From the NCBI GenBank assembly GCA_031761405.1, contig JASEVX010000007.1, positions 36,522,849 through 36,586,848 on the forward strand: DNA of 64,000 nt. The letters run 5' to 3'. Both the position numbers and the translations under genes were made by a program. Below, in pieces: positions 27,162 to 36,574 of this stretch (position 1 is the first letter of the stretch; every line of letters starts with the position of its first letter). The DNA is from Serripes groenlandicus (lineage: Eukaryota > Mollusca > Bivalvia > Cardiida > Cardiidae). The notes beneath the pieces are model-generated. The model ran no database searches and was not told the DNA's origin. It was given only the letters and a program-made list of their open reading frames with translations.

Positions 27162-27391
27162 TTAACCCTTTCCCTCATACGACAATTCTGCAGCAGACGA
27201 CTTTGAACGTATTTTGTCAAAACATGGAAAATCTCCATAATTGAATGGATAACCTATGACAAAAAGTGGAAAACAATGTGGCGAAAGGAGAAATTGCACG
27301 TTTTGTGCAATTTCTTCTTTTTTCACTATGTTTTCAAAAAGCTGTCTGCTGCAGAGGCGTCAGAAAGCGTCTATATGAGGGAAAGGGTTAA
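27162..27391 (-). mobile_element. TTAA-MITE, subfamily Y, full length; first of a run of four
   Basis: 230 bp with TTAA both sides; the right TTAA 27388-27391 is shared with the next copy. Confidence 0.93.
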
Positions 27392-27572
27392 CCTTTTTCC
27401 CACATATAGACGCTTTCTGACCCCTCTGCAGCAGACGACTCTTGAAAACATTGTGACAATGTTTCCATATGTATTCAATAATTCAAGTTGCATGTATAAA
27501 TAATTCAATATATTCGTCCAGATGTTTTCAAAGTCGTCTGCTGCAGATTAGCTGAATGTGGGAAAGGGTTAA
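27388..27572 (+). mobile_element. TTAA-MITE, mixed type, second in the run
   Basis: CACATATAGACGCTTTCTGA at left (Y-like) and GATTAGCTGAATGTGGG at right (O-like); the central palindrome is partly deleted (185 bp). Confidence 0.85.
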
Positions 27573-27713
27573 AGTACATGACAAAAAGTGGAAAACATTG
27601 TGACAAAAGAAGAAATTGCACGTTTTGTGCAATTTCTTCTTTTGTTACTATGTTTTCAAAAAGCCGTCTGCTGCAGAGGCATCAGAAAGTGTCTATATGA
27701 GGGAAAGGGTTAA
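27573..27713 (-). mobile_element. TTAA-MITE, subfamily Y, left end missing, third in the run
   Basis: It begins inside the element (TACATGACAAAAAGTGG) and ends GAGGGAAAGGG with TTAA 27710-27713 shared with the next. Confidence 0.88.
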
Positions 27714-27944
27714 CCCTTTCCCATATACAGACGCTTTCATGATGCCTCTGCAGCAGACAACTTTTGAAATCATAGTGGCAAAAGGAGAAATTGCTCAAAA
27801 TGAGCAATTTCTCCATTTGCCACAATTGTTTCAACTCTATTTAATAATTATACATGTATACTATCATTTATACAAATTGTCTATTTATTGGACTTGATAA
27901 TTTCAAAGTTGTCTGCTGCAGATTTGTTGTATGCGGGAAAGGAA
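27710..27944 (+). mobile_element. TTAA-MITE, subfamily O, fourth in the run
   Basis: CCCTTTCCCATATACAGACG at left, GATTTGTTGTATGCGGGAAA at right, centre TTGCTCAAAATGAGCAA intact. The right TTAA is lost (GGAATG). Confidence 0.88.
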
Positions 27945-28119
27945 TGATAATACGGGACATGATCACCACGGATACTGAATCCAATTATGGGTCACACTTC
28001 TATAGTGGTCTCCTGCAGTCAGGCGATCAACATGTTATAGAGTGTTATAGGTGGTTATTGGATTAAAATTAATTACATTATATTTGTAAATTATATTATG
28101 AGATCAACTTGATAAAACA

Positions 28120-28190
28120 TATAACACTTTCCCCGATGCAGAACACTTTTGATGCCTCTGCAGTAGACTTCTTTTAAAACATTGAAGGAA
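28120..28190 (+). repeat. TTAA-MITE end fragment
   Basis: AACACTTTCCCCGATGCAG and GATGCCTCTGCAGTAGAC; an A end of subfamily O. Confidence 0.6.
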
Positions 28191-28242
28191 AATAAGAAAG
28201 GGTTCAAAATTAATTATTAATCCTCAGTGGTAATGTTCTTCT

Positions 28243-28372
28243 TCAAAACTTGCTTACAATCTGTTGTACACGGTCCAAAACTTGCTTACAATCTATTGTA
28301 CACAGTCCAAAACTTGCTTACAATCTGTTGTACACGGTCCAAAACTTGCTTACAATCTGTTGTACACCGACA
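28243..28372. repeat. Minisatellite, ~33-bp unit, four copies
   Basis: Units read CAAAACTTGCTTACAATCTG then TTGTACACGGTC; variants are CTATTG and ACAGTC. The first unit is preceded by TTCTTCAAAACTTGC. Confidence 0.93.
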
Positions 28373-28431
28373 CAAATAACAGCGATAATATATCCCCTCT
28401 GCAATACCTTATGAGGGGAAAATAAAGTGCA

Positions 28432-29121
28432 ACAAGCAAATTCATGAAATTTATATCCCCCGCTTGCAGGAAATATTGTAGGAAAATGTTGAGGTTAGGT
28501 TTAAACATGTCAGTAGACTTTTTATTGAACATGTATTACAGGGTAAATTAAATGAACTTGGCCTAGGTTGTTACCAAGTTTGTGGCAGTTATTGCACGGA
28601 AACAGCAAGAAACGACTTTTTTTGTTAATTAAGGGGCCAAAACTCCACCGAAAGTGACGATCGAACTAGGCCTAGCCCTTAAGGCATTTAACCTTGTTAC
28701 CAAGTTTGAAAAAAAACGGTTCACATTTGTGGCAGTTATTGCACGGAAACAATAAGAAACAACATTTTTTGTTAAATAAGGGGCCATAACTCCACCGAAA
28801 GTGACGATCGAACTTGGCCTAGCCCTTAAGGCATTTAACCTTGTTACCAAGTTTGAAAAAAACCGGTTCACATTTGTGACAGTTATTGCACGGAAACGGC
28901 AAGAAACGACTTTTTTTGTTAAATAAAGGGCCATAACTCCACCAAATAAAGTCCGCCGAAAGTGACGATCGAACTTGGCCAAGTTTGAAAAAAAAAAAGT
29001 TCACATTTGTGGCAGTTATTGCACGGAAACGAAGTGTGACAAGACAGACTGACAGACAGACGGACAGACGGAAAAAACGAAATTAATAACCCCCCTTTTT
29101 TTCTTCGAAAAAGCGGGGGAT
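28432..29121 (+). mobile_element. Tandem-core element, family D, copy 1
   Basis: 5' ACAAG, hairpin AAATTCATGAAATTT, tag TATCCCCCGCTT. Units of ~120-150 bp carry GAACTTGGCCTAG, TTGTTACCAAGTTTG, GTTATTGCACGGAAAC and GGGGCCATAACTCCACC. GACAGACGGACAGACGG microsatellite, then hairpin TTTTTTCTTCGAAAAA and AAGCGGGGGAT, the tag complement. Open frames of 117 codons on the minus strand are read-through of the repeat. Confidence 0.88.
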
Positions 29122-29454
29122 AAAAAAGGTGTCCAATCTTAGTCAGTCATCAATTAAAATGAACAATTAGCTAAAAAACTACTTTTGTGGGCAAAAACCA
29201 TAAAACGGATTCATGTTCCAATCCAACATAGAGTTGGCATAAATGGATTTCAGGAGATTAAACTATAATTACATCAGAACAAACAAGAGTGTTGAAACAA
29301 ACACATGTGTTACCTGTCTATAAGTCACTAAATGAAAACATATTGGACAAACAGACAGACAAAAGCAGTTGACACAAAATGATGGAGACAAAACCCCACA
29401 ATTAATCTGTGATGAATAGAGTGGAATGCATGTTTTCCTTTCAAACACCGAATT
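29122..29454. other. Unassigned AT-rich interval
   Basis: ACAAACAGACAGACAAAAGC near 29348 is a small trace of a tandem-element microsatellite; no gene seen. Confidence 0.35.
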
Positions 29455-29687
29455 TAACCCCCTTTCTCACATACAACATTTCTGCAACAGACGACTTTGA
29501 AAAATTGGTGACAAAAACTTGAAAAATCTCAATAAAAGATAGCTTAATTGATGTTAAATAGAGTTGAAAACATTGTGGCCAAAGGGAAAATTGCTCATCA
29601 TGAGCAACTTACCCTTTGGCCACAATGTTTTCAAAAGTTGTCTGCTGCTATTGCATCAAAATGCATCTGCATGTGGGAAATGGTTAA
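29455..29687 (-). mobile_element. TTAA-MITE, subfamily O
   Basis: TTAA on both sides; left TTAACCCCCTTTCTCACATA has inserted C's. Centre TTGCTCATCATGAGCAA is a perfect stem. Confidence 0.85.
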
Positions 29688-29724
29688 CGCTTGGACTGAA
29701 TAGAATGGATTTTAGAACAGGAAT

Positions 29725-29953
29725 TTAACATTATCCAGATGCCATTTGACGCCAAATGTAGCAGCTGAGTGAGACAACTCTTGAAAATGTTAAGAGTGTA
29801 ACAAGAAATTGCTCATAATCAACAATTTCTCTTTTTGCCAGAATGTTTTCAACTCTATTCAATAATCATATTTCCATTGATATAGATTTTCTATATTTTT
29901 TTAACAGATGTTTTCAAAGTTGTTACAGATTTGTTGTATGCAGGAAAGGGATA
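29725..29953 (+). mobile_element. TTAA-MITE, subfamily O, decayed
   Basis: TTTAACATTATCCAGATGCC at left, GATTTGTTGTATGCAGG to AAAGGGATAA at right. Centre TTGCTCATAATCAACAAT. Confidence 0.7.
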
Positions 29954-30616
29954 ATAAGTGTTCGTTCAGTTGAAGATTCCATGATCCCATTAAGAGAAAT
30001 TACATATTTGACCAATCCAATAAATAGTAAAGAGTTGCTGTAAACTAGCAGTGAAATCAGCCTACACGAAAGTGCATATCCTGTATAAACCAATTAGTTT
30101 TTGTGGTGATTGTGGTACCAATTCACCACTCAACAGTCAGCAGAATTTGGAGAGAGCAAATGGCATAAGATGTATGAGGTGATCGTGATAGCAGTAACAA
30201 TCAACCATCCAACAGTCATCGAGAAATCTGAAGAAGAAAATGACCTTTTCACATCACGTAGCCTGAAGATGTCGTGTGAAGATGTGGATAGGGGGGATTC
30301 TGATCCTTACATTTTCATCATTTTTATATTTTCTGTATGCTTTGATCTACAATTACAAACTATTCATTATATTGTTTTTCCTTGTTTGACATTCTAATTT
30401 TCCCATAAGCTTTTCAAATACAGTCCAACCTGTGCTTAAAGACCACCCATGGGGAACAATCTGGTCTTTCATTACAGGGTCATTTTTTGAAGAAATTGAG
30501 TATTTGGAAAATTAAAAGTGTGGTTGCTATAGACAGGGAATTTCAAAACAAAGGATGTCTTTAGCACAGGTTTGACTGAAATCACAACAAGTCTGAAAAC
30601 AGACAAGAAGTGTTGG
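29954..30616. other. Least repetitive stretch of this part; no supported gene
   Basis: A plus-strand frame at 30110-30397 (95 codons) begins with plausible hydrophilic sequence but ends in T-rich DNA giving Ile/Phe. I see no splice sites that would make it an exon. Confidence 0.35.
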
Positions 30617-30861
30617 GTTAGCCCTTTATCACTTTCAGGCCCATTTCAATGCATCAACAGTTGACAACTTTTGAAATCATTGTAACAAAAGGAGATATTG
30701 CTTATAATGAGAAATAAATTCTTCTTTGGTCACAATGTTTTCAACTCTTTTCAATAACAATACCTTCATTCATAAAGATTTTCCATATTTTTGTTTTTAG
30801 ATATTTTCTGTAAATATAAGTCGTCATCAGATGTGGATTTGTTGTATGTGGGAAAGGGTTG
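30617..30861 (+). mobile_element. TTAA-MITE, subfamily O
   Basis: TTAGCCCTTTATCACTTTC at left and GTATGTGGGAAAGGGTTGA at right. Centre TTGCTTATAATGAGAAAT is degraded. Confidence 0.75.
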
Positions 30862-31265
30862 AGCGTAAAACCAGCATGTTAACAATGATAATAAAGACAG
30901 GACAAAGTAAGTACAAGTGTATCCTAATTAGTACAGACATAGCTTTAGTCCCAAAGAAAGTTTAATTAAGACTTCTCTAAACTAATTAAACCAAGTCAGA
31001 GACTGTATCCCTAAACCATTTGAATTCCCACTTTAATCAGAGAACCCTCCTATAAAACTTTTCCCTGTAAGAAAAGGCGCTTTTAATGCTCCCAGCTGGG
31101 AACAGTTCTACACCATAATTGGTGCCAAACCAGTGAAACTTTTAACATTTTTTCATGTAACCCTTTCCCATACACTTCTGTCTAAACACAAAAAGCTTCA
31201 AAATTAAAAGAGGCATTTTCAGGTCTGTGAGTCATTATTTGGCATCCAATATTTAATGCAATAAT
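30862..31265. other. Unassigned interval
   Basis: CCCTTTCCCATACACTTC near 31162 is a stray MITE tip; otherwise nothing recognised. Confidence 0.35.
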
Positions 31266-31436
31266 AACCTTTTCTCACATACAAACGTTTTTTGACACTC
31301 TGCAGCAGATGACTTTTGAAAACATTGTGGCACAGGGTAGAAATTGCTCTCATTGAATAATACAGTTTAAATATTTTTGACTGAATGTCTTCAAAGTTGT
31401 CTCCTACAGATTTGTTGTATGTGAGAGAGGGTTAAA
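31266..31436 (+). mobile_element. TTAA-MITE, internally deleted
   Basis: TAACCTTTTCTCACATACAA and right end GTATGTGAGAGAGGGTTAA. The second half of the central palindrome is missing. Confidence 0.7.
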
Positions 31437-31739
31437 GGAGAATATCTCAAATCAAGTCAGTGATCTCAAATCAAGTTTGTATCAAAATTAACTTTTTTAA
31501 CTAAGTTTTGTTACATTACATATGTATCTCGAATGCTTTCAACAATGTCAATTTTGAGAACAGTGAAACAATTTGTTTGAGTACCAACAACATAGGATAC
31601 AAAATACAAAAAAAAAAATGCCTTATTGAGAGTCCCGTTTTTATAGCAATACATTGTGGAAAAAGAGTGCAAAACTGTCACAAAATACGCCAAACAAAGA
31701 GGCATAACTCTTGATTGGGTGATTTGTTTGGTTATCGTT

Positions 31740-32312
31740 CATTATAACTGCAAACATATTCATCAAGCTTTGTGAAGATTTGATGCAAACTGTTTATCTT
31801 GAAGAGTGGAAAATGCCAATTTGGCCAATTTTGGAGAATCCAAGGGCCATGTACTCCAAAGATTTCTGGGGGCTTTGGCTGGTTTCTGGGGCGCTTTGGC
31901 TGGATATCGAGCTTGACCCAGACATTAAGCCCACAAACATGGTCACTAAGTTCACTAAATTTGTTAAAGATTTGCTGAAAACTGTTTGACTAAATAAGAG
32001 AGAAGAAGTTGCTTATTTGGCCAATATTGGATAATTCAAGGCCCATAATCCAAAAGTGCCTTAATTTAAGCCCTTTGGCTGGTTATGGCACTTGGCCGAG
32101 ACCCTATGCTCACAAACATGTTCACCAAGTTTGGTATAGATTGGATGAAAACAATTTGACTTAGCAAGCAGAAAGGACTAATTTGGCCAATATTGGATAA
32201 ATAAAAAGCTGTAATCAAAATTAAACCTTGCACGCTTTGGCTGGTTATGGAATCTTGCCCAGACATTTTGCTCACAAACATGATTGTTCTCTTAGTTTGT
32301 AAAGATCGGATG
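31740..32312 (+). repeat. Tandem family J, about three ~165-bp units, no ends found
   Basis: Units marked by TTGGCCAAT(T/A)TTGGA, GGGCCATGTACTCC or its kin, CTTTGGCTGGTTATGG and CTCACAAACATG. Neither an ACWAG start nor a 3' hairpin was found, so it is a core without termini. Confidence 0.7.
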
Positions 32313-32319
32313 AAACTGT

Positions 32320-32535
32320 TTAACCCTTTCCCACATAAGAACGCTTTCTGACGCCTCTACAGCAGACAACTTTTGAAAACATTGTGGCAAAAGTAGAAAT
32401 TGCTCATGATGAGCAATTTCCCCTTTTGCCACAATGTTTTCAACTGACTCGGCAATATTCATATAGATTTTTCCTATTTCTGTCTATGTTTTGAAGTCGC
32501 CTGCTGCAGAATTGTTGTATGTGGGAAAGGGTTAA
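32320..32535 (+). mobile_element. TTAA-MITE, mixed O/Y
   Basis: TTAA on both sides; CACATAAGAACGCTTTCTGA at left, AATTGTTGTATGTGGGAAAG at right; perfect central TTGCTCATGATGAGCAA. Confidence 0.9.
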
Positions 32536-32985
32536 CTAATAGAATGGATATTTCCTGCCCGCCACAGGTATTTCCATAATACAGCCCATCTATGGACAGG
32601 CATATAAATAAGAAGAATTTGCCTTTCCGAAAACATTTGTCCCTTAATTTTCCAAACTGTTGAACAAATTTCCCTGCTGTAGATGTCTGAAATTTGTCCA
32701 GTGAGAGTTTAACTCTTTCAATGCTGAATTTTTCTTGTCCAGCTTTGCATTTATTTGGAAGTGTCCATATCAAGATAAAAATGTTGAGTTGAACAGCCTA
32801 CAGGATTGACAATCAAAGTACTGAAAGTACTGGTAACGAATTATTTTGAACATGTATTGTAAAATCTAATTTATGAATGCAATTGATCATGCTATTGCAC
32901 AATTTAGTCTATTTTATTATTATTAATATTTTTGTCCAGAGATTTTTTTTATCAGTTGAGACAGTTTTAGTAAATGTAGCATTTC
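32536..32985. other. Unassigned interval
   Basis: No supported exon or repeat terminus. Confidence 0.35.
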
Positions 32986-33092
32986 AACGGCGATGCGAGC
33001 GTTTAACATGCACACTAACTCTTTCACTGAGCTCTGCGTAAAGTCTGTCAAAACACCCATGGCATATTTGTGAGATTTACATTGTTAGTTCG
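32986..33092 (+). repeat. Direct repeat, copy 1, around a hAT-like end and tRNA-like piece
   Basis: CAACGGCGATGCGAGCGTTT, ATGCACACT(A/G)ACT, TTTCACTGAGCTCTGCGT and GCATATTTGTGAGATT recur at 33445-33525. Copy 1 has an extra AAAGTCTGTCAAAACACCCA. Confidence 0.85.
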
Positions 33093-33107
33093 ATTTGTTT
33101 TCGTCAC

Positions 33108-33127
33108 CAGGGGCGGATCCAGGATTT
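33108..33127 (+). repeat. Possible hAT-type terminal sequence
   Basis: CAGGGGCGGATCCAGGAT resembles termini I associate with hAT-superfamily elements in other animals. No matching inverted end was found nearby, so the identification is weak. Confidence 0.3.
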
Positions 33128-33231
33128 CGACTTATATTATAACTATGTTTCATGTGAGTGAATTAATTATTATAAATCTATAATGTTTAACAAATCGCAT
33201 AAAATAAGAATTAAAAAAAAAAAAAAAAGAA

Positions 33232-33308
33232 CAGTTCCTATTGGGACTCGAACTCGCGTCCATAGGTAGTCCATGATTAGTAGTTCTACACGCTCTCCAT
33301 TACACCAC
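33232..33308 (-). pseudogene. tRNA-like sequence, probably a SINE head or tRNA pseudogene
   Basis: On the minus strand GGTGTAATGGAGAGCG looks like an A box and GCGAGTTCGAGTCCC like a B box, about 30 bases apart. The T stem pairs poorly, so a working tRNA is unlikely. No SINE body follows clearly. Confidence 0.4.
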
Positions 33309-33444
33309 GGTACTTTGATACAACGTTAGAGCGTTACTTTCGTATATATATATATAGCTAACTGAATGCGCGCGTATGTAAACCATGATCTATAATTAGA
33401 AAGCCCCTTTGATTATCGTTATCATGTTGGAAAAAGGAGAAACA

Positions 33445-33525
33445 ACGGCGATGCGAGCGTTTAAAATGCACACTGACTATTTCACTGAGCTCTGCGTGGT
33501 GGCATATTTGTGAGATTAACATTGT
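33445..33525 (+). repeat. Direct repeat, copy 2
   Basis: Second copy of 32986-33092, 459 bp downstream, lacking the 20-bp AAAGTCTGTC-type segment. Confidence 0.85.
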
Positions 33526-34183
33526 TCTATACAGCGTGGGGTCGACTTCTAGTGAATGGGCATACGACTAAAATTCATACTCGTGCCTTATACGTACCTG
33601 CCGACAAATGAAATATATATGCGCGTACTGTTAATTTGATATTTTCTAGAAAATTGATTATCTATGATGATTCGATAGTATAATTATGACTTCACTGTAT
33701 AGAAATAACACGTAGAAGTCATTTTAATATCGAAAAAATACTAGGACTATTTAGGTGCAGCGAATGTGTATTCTAAGCGGAAGTGTAGTTTAACCGTGAC
33801 TTCCGCAAACAAACACAATCGCGTTAACTGTATTATTTTTTGAGAAAAAATAATTCGTTAAAAATGTATTCAATCAGTCAAAAGGGTTTACTCTATAGTA
33901 ACTAGGACTTTGCTGGCAGGAACCAAAATGTGCCCATTTTAAAAAAATGTTTGAAGTGGCAAACCAATTAGTATCACTAACAGAAGAATGACCTCATATA
34001 AAAAACGACTCCACTAGCATAAAATAATTTTGGGGTCCTGCTCAGTCAAGCTTGTCCATCGGTAAAGTCCAAACAAAGCCTGCATTGCTGGTTTTGAGAG
34101 GAATCTTGAAATAAGTTCTCGAAAGCCATTTTACACATTGCTGTAACTTACTGCACAATAGGCCTCAAATTGATGACGAGTCC
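33526..34183. other. Unassigned low-repeat interval
   Basis: Somewhat CpG-richer than its surroundings between 33530 and 33810; no convincing frame or splice pattern. Confidence 0.35.
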
Positions 34184-34355
34184 TTAACCCTTTCCCACAT
34201 GCAGATTATATTGGCCCGTAGTTATTTTCTCTTTTGGCCATCATGTTTTCAGCTCCGTTCAATAATCATACTTTCATTTATGAGGATATTCCATATGTTT
34301 GCCAAAATGTTTTCAAAGTTGTGTGCTGCAGATTTAGCATATGAAGGAAAATGTT
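34184..34355 (+). mobile_element. TTAA-MITE, internally deleted
   Basis: TTAACCCTTTCCCACATGC is intact at left; GTTGTGTGCTGCAGATTTAG and a degraded tip at right. The left half of the central stem is missing. Confidence 0.75.
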
Positions 34356-34470
34356 CAGGAACATTTTTAATTGGCTTGACTTCCCTTACATATGTTAAGA
34401 AATTGATTTGTTATTCTAAATATACATCCTCCCTAGAGTAATTACAACTGGTTATTTATTTGCCCATTAA

Positions 34471-34660
34471 TTAACCCTCAAACTGCGGAAGCATTTTGAC
34501 AAAACTGCAGTACACAACATTTGAAAACATTGTGACAATTGGAAACAATGCTCATGATGAGCAATTTCTACTTTGGTTATTTTAGTTTTGTTCAATAATT
34601 AGGCGTTCATTTACATTTAACCATTTTACAATATTTTTGCTGAAGCTGTGTTGATGTTAT
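34471..34660 (+). mobile_element. TTAA-MITE, decayed
   Basis: TTAACCCTCAAACTGCGG, ACTGCAGTACACAAC, and centre ATGCTCATGATGAGCA. The right arm is unreadable. Confidence 0.6.
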
Positions 34661-34678
34661 AAACGTCTCATAAACATT

Positions 34679-34867
34679 TTACTCTTTCCCTCATATAGAC
34701 ACTTTCTGACGCCTCTGCAAATATTGTGCCAAAAGCAGAAATTGCTCAAAACGAGCAATTTCTCTTTTTGCCACAATGTTTTCAGCCTTTTTGTTAAGTC
34801 TTAACACTTGCATCTATAGAGATTTTTCATGCGTTTGCATAGATGTTTTCAAAGTCATCTACTTAAG
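34679..34867 (+). mobile_element. TTAA-MITE, Y-like left end, truncated right
   Basis: TTACTCTTTCCCTCATATAG, GACGCCTCTGC with the AGCAGAC segment deleted, centre TTGCTCAAAACGAGCAA perfect. Confidence 0.75.
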
Positions 34868-35083
34868 GTGCTACTTTCATTACTTACTGTTTGTAATTGA
34901 TATGTTCTTTTTTCCAAATACATTTTCCCTTAAATAATTACGAACCACCATTTATTTGCCCATTAACTTTCAAACAATGCTGGTATTCCTTTTATTTGCT
35001 AATTACTCGCAAGGATTTTGTTTAGCTTTTTTCTCTTCCCCCCTGAAGTCGTTAATTCAAGCTATTTCTTCCATAGAGAATCT
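34868..35083. other. Unassigned AT-rich interval
   Basis: Nothing recognised. Confidence 0.35.
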
Positions 35084-35510
35084 TTAACCCTTTCCCAGAC
35101 AAAAGAAATCTGTAACAGATGACTTTGAAAAATACATTTCAACAAAAACGGGGAAATTCCCTGTAAATGAATGGATTATTATTGAATACAGGTGAAAACA
35201 TAGCGGCTAATAGAGAAATTGCTCCTTATTATTGCTTATTATCAAAATTCGGCATGAATGAATAAATGTATATTGTTTTATGGCGCATCGACAGCTAAGG
35301 TCATTTAGCGCGCAATTAAATTTAATTATTCATGGTACCTGGGTAAACAAACCAGTTAAAGGCTAGAAAATGTGCCTTGCCCAAGGGCACTCCACCATGA
35401 CGGTAGTGCCGCGACTGGGGATCGAACCCGGGACACCCGGTTTCGAAATCCCCGACGCTAACCACTCGACCACAGCGGATTCCGAAATTCGGCATGAGGG
35501 AAAAGGTTAA
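35084..35510 (-). mobile_element. TTAA-MITE, interrupted by a SINE
   Basis: Left TTAACCCTTTCCCAGAC, right AAATTCGGCATGAGGGAAAA and GGTTAA. The SINE at 35258-35484 duplicates AAATTCGGCATGA from the right part. Confidence 0.8.
35258..35484 (-). mobile_element. SINE of a second type, with Ser/Leu-like tRNA head
   Basis: Flanked by a perfect 13-bp duplication, AAATTCGGCATGA, at 35245-35257 and 35485-35497. On the minus strand: A box GTGGTCGAGTGGTTAGCG, B box GGGTTCGATCCCC, then GTGCCCTTGGGCAAGGC, a body motif reminiscent of deuterostome-type SINE bodies. The tail ends TATACATTTATTC, not CAAT repeats. Different from the other SINEs here. Confidence 0.93.
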
Positions 35511-35629
35511 TTTGTATTTTAATCAAGAAGTGACTGTTGTAAAAATTGAAAGAACATGGATTTTTGAAAAACCTGCAAGGGTATACTTTCTCACCAACAT
35601 TTATTAGCTTTTGAATCTCTTGGGGATAC

Positions 35630-35796
35630 TTAACCCTTTCCCACATACACAAACCTCCACATTTGATAAAGCAAAAGTATTAAAATCTTGATGAATGAAA
35701 GTATAATTGAAAAGAGTTGAAAACATTGTGGCAAAATGTTTTCTAAAGTCTTCTGCTGTAGATGCCTCAAAAGTATCTGCAAGTGGGAAAAACACT
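35630..35796 (-). mobile_element. TTAA-MITE, internally deleted
   Basis: TTAACCCTTTCCCACATAC at left; GATGCCTCAAAAGTATCTGC and AAGTGGGAAAAAC at right. One arm of the central palindrome is missing. Confidence 0.72.
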
Positions 35797-35926
35797 TATA
35801 AGAAATCATATCATATCAAAAATACAGGTTTTGATTGGAAAAACTTGAAAACATCGTTGAGAAAGCATAATACACAATAATATCTGAACACCAAAATCTT
35901 ATTCTGGCCTTTATTTCTTTATTTTC

Positions 35927-36124
35927 TTAACCCTTTCCCTCATGAAGAGGCTTTCTGACGCCTCTGCAGCAGACGGCTTTTTGAAAACATAGTGACAAAA
36001 GAAGAAATTGCTCAAAACAAGCAATTTCTCCCTTTGCCACAATGTTTTCCACTTTTAGTCAAAGGTTATCCATTCAATTATAGAGATTTTCTATTTTTTG
36101 ACAAAGTATGTTCAAAGTCGTCTG
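35927..36124 (+). mobile_element. TTAA-MITE, subfamily Y, right tip missing
   Basis: TTAACCCTTTCCCTCATGAA to AAAGTCGTCTG, where it runs into a second, partial MITE (36125-36268, ending TGTTGGAAAGGG). The last ~30 bp of the Y copy are gone. Confidence 0.85.
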
Positions 36125-36268
36125 AAAACATGTTGGCAACAATTTGAATAATCAGTGTAAATAAAAGTTTAATAACTGAGTTAAACATTATGACAAAAGG
36201 AAAAATTGCTAATAAATTTCTCTTTTGTCACAATGTTTCAAAGCATCTGTATGTTGGAAAGGGCTAAA
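36125..36268 (-). repeat. TTAA-MITE, partial
   Basis: Interior with GACAAAAGGAAAAATTGC and a shortened right arm, ending GCATCTGTATGTTGGAAAGG. Confidence 0.6.
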
Positions 36269-36377
36269 ATTCTTTCAATTTCACTAAAAGGAAAGGTTCA
36301 TGTGCTTAGTTTACAGCTCAAATTGGTCTAAAAAACCTCTGGAAACATGTTCCAGATAAAACAGGTTTACTGATAGC

Positions 36378-36485
36378 AGTTTAAAACCATTTTCAATTAA
36401 TTTCAGTTATAACACAGTGACCATTTCTTGCACCATTGCTCACACACAATTCTTCCCAGACATCACCCGGCTGTAGATTTTCCAG
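36378..36485 (-). repeat. SINE tail fragment, decayed
   Basis: AAAACCATTTTCAATTAATT, CAGTTATAACACAGTGACC is the complement of the SINE core-to-tail region. Confidence 0.45.
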
Positions 36486-36574
36486 GAATTCCATGAATGT
36501 TCTCTGAAAAATCCCAGGAGTATTCAGACAACTTTCCAGGGATTTTCCAACAACACTTTCCATGGAAATTTAAA

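Noticed and set aside
27276..27503. Recurring short protein with a KEKLHVLCNFFFCHYVF-type core at 18.3, 27.3, 27.6, 41.0, 42.3, 53.8 and 61.2 kb
   Set aside because: Every instance is the same frame through the Y MITE palindrome and right arm. It is a by-product of repeat identity, not a gene family.
28629..28982. 117-codon minus-strand protein with repeated TFGGVMAPYLTKNVVS blocks
   Set aside because: The repeats follow the tandem DNA units of family D; the frame is a read-through of the core, and the same happens at 62334-62657.
30110..30397. Possible 95-codon host gene
   Set aside because: The start context is unremarkable, the C-terminal half comes from T-rich DNA, and no splice signals fit.
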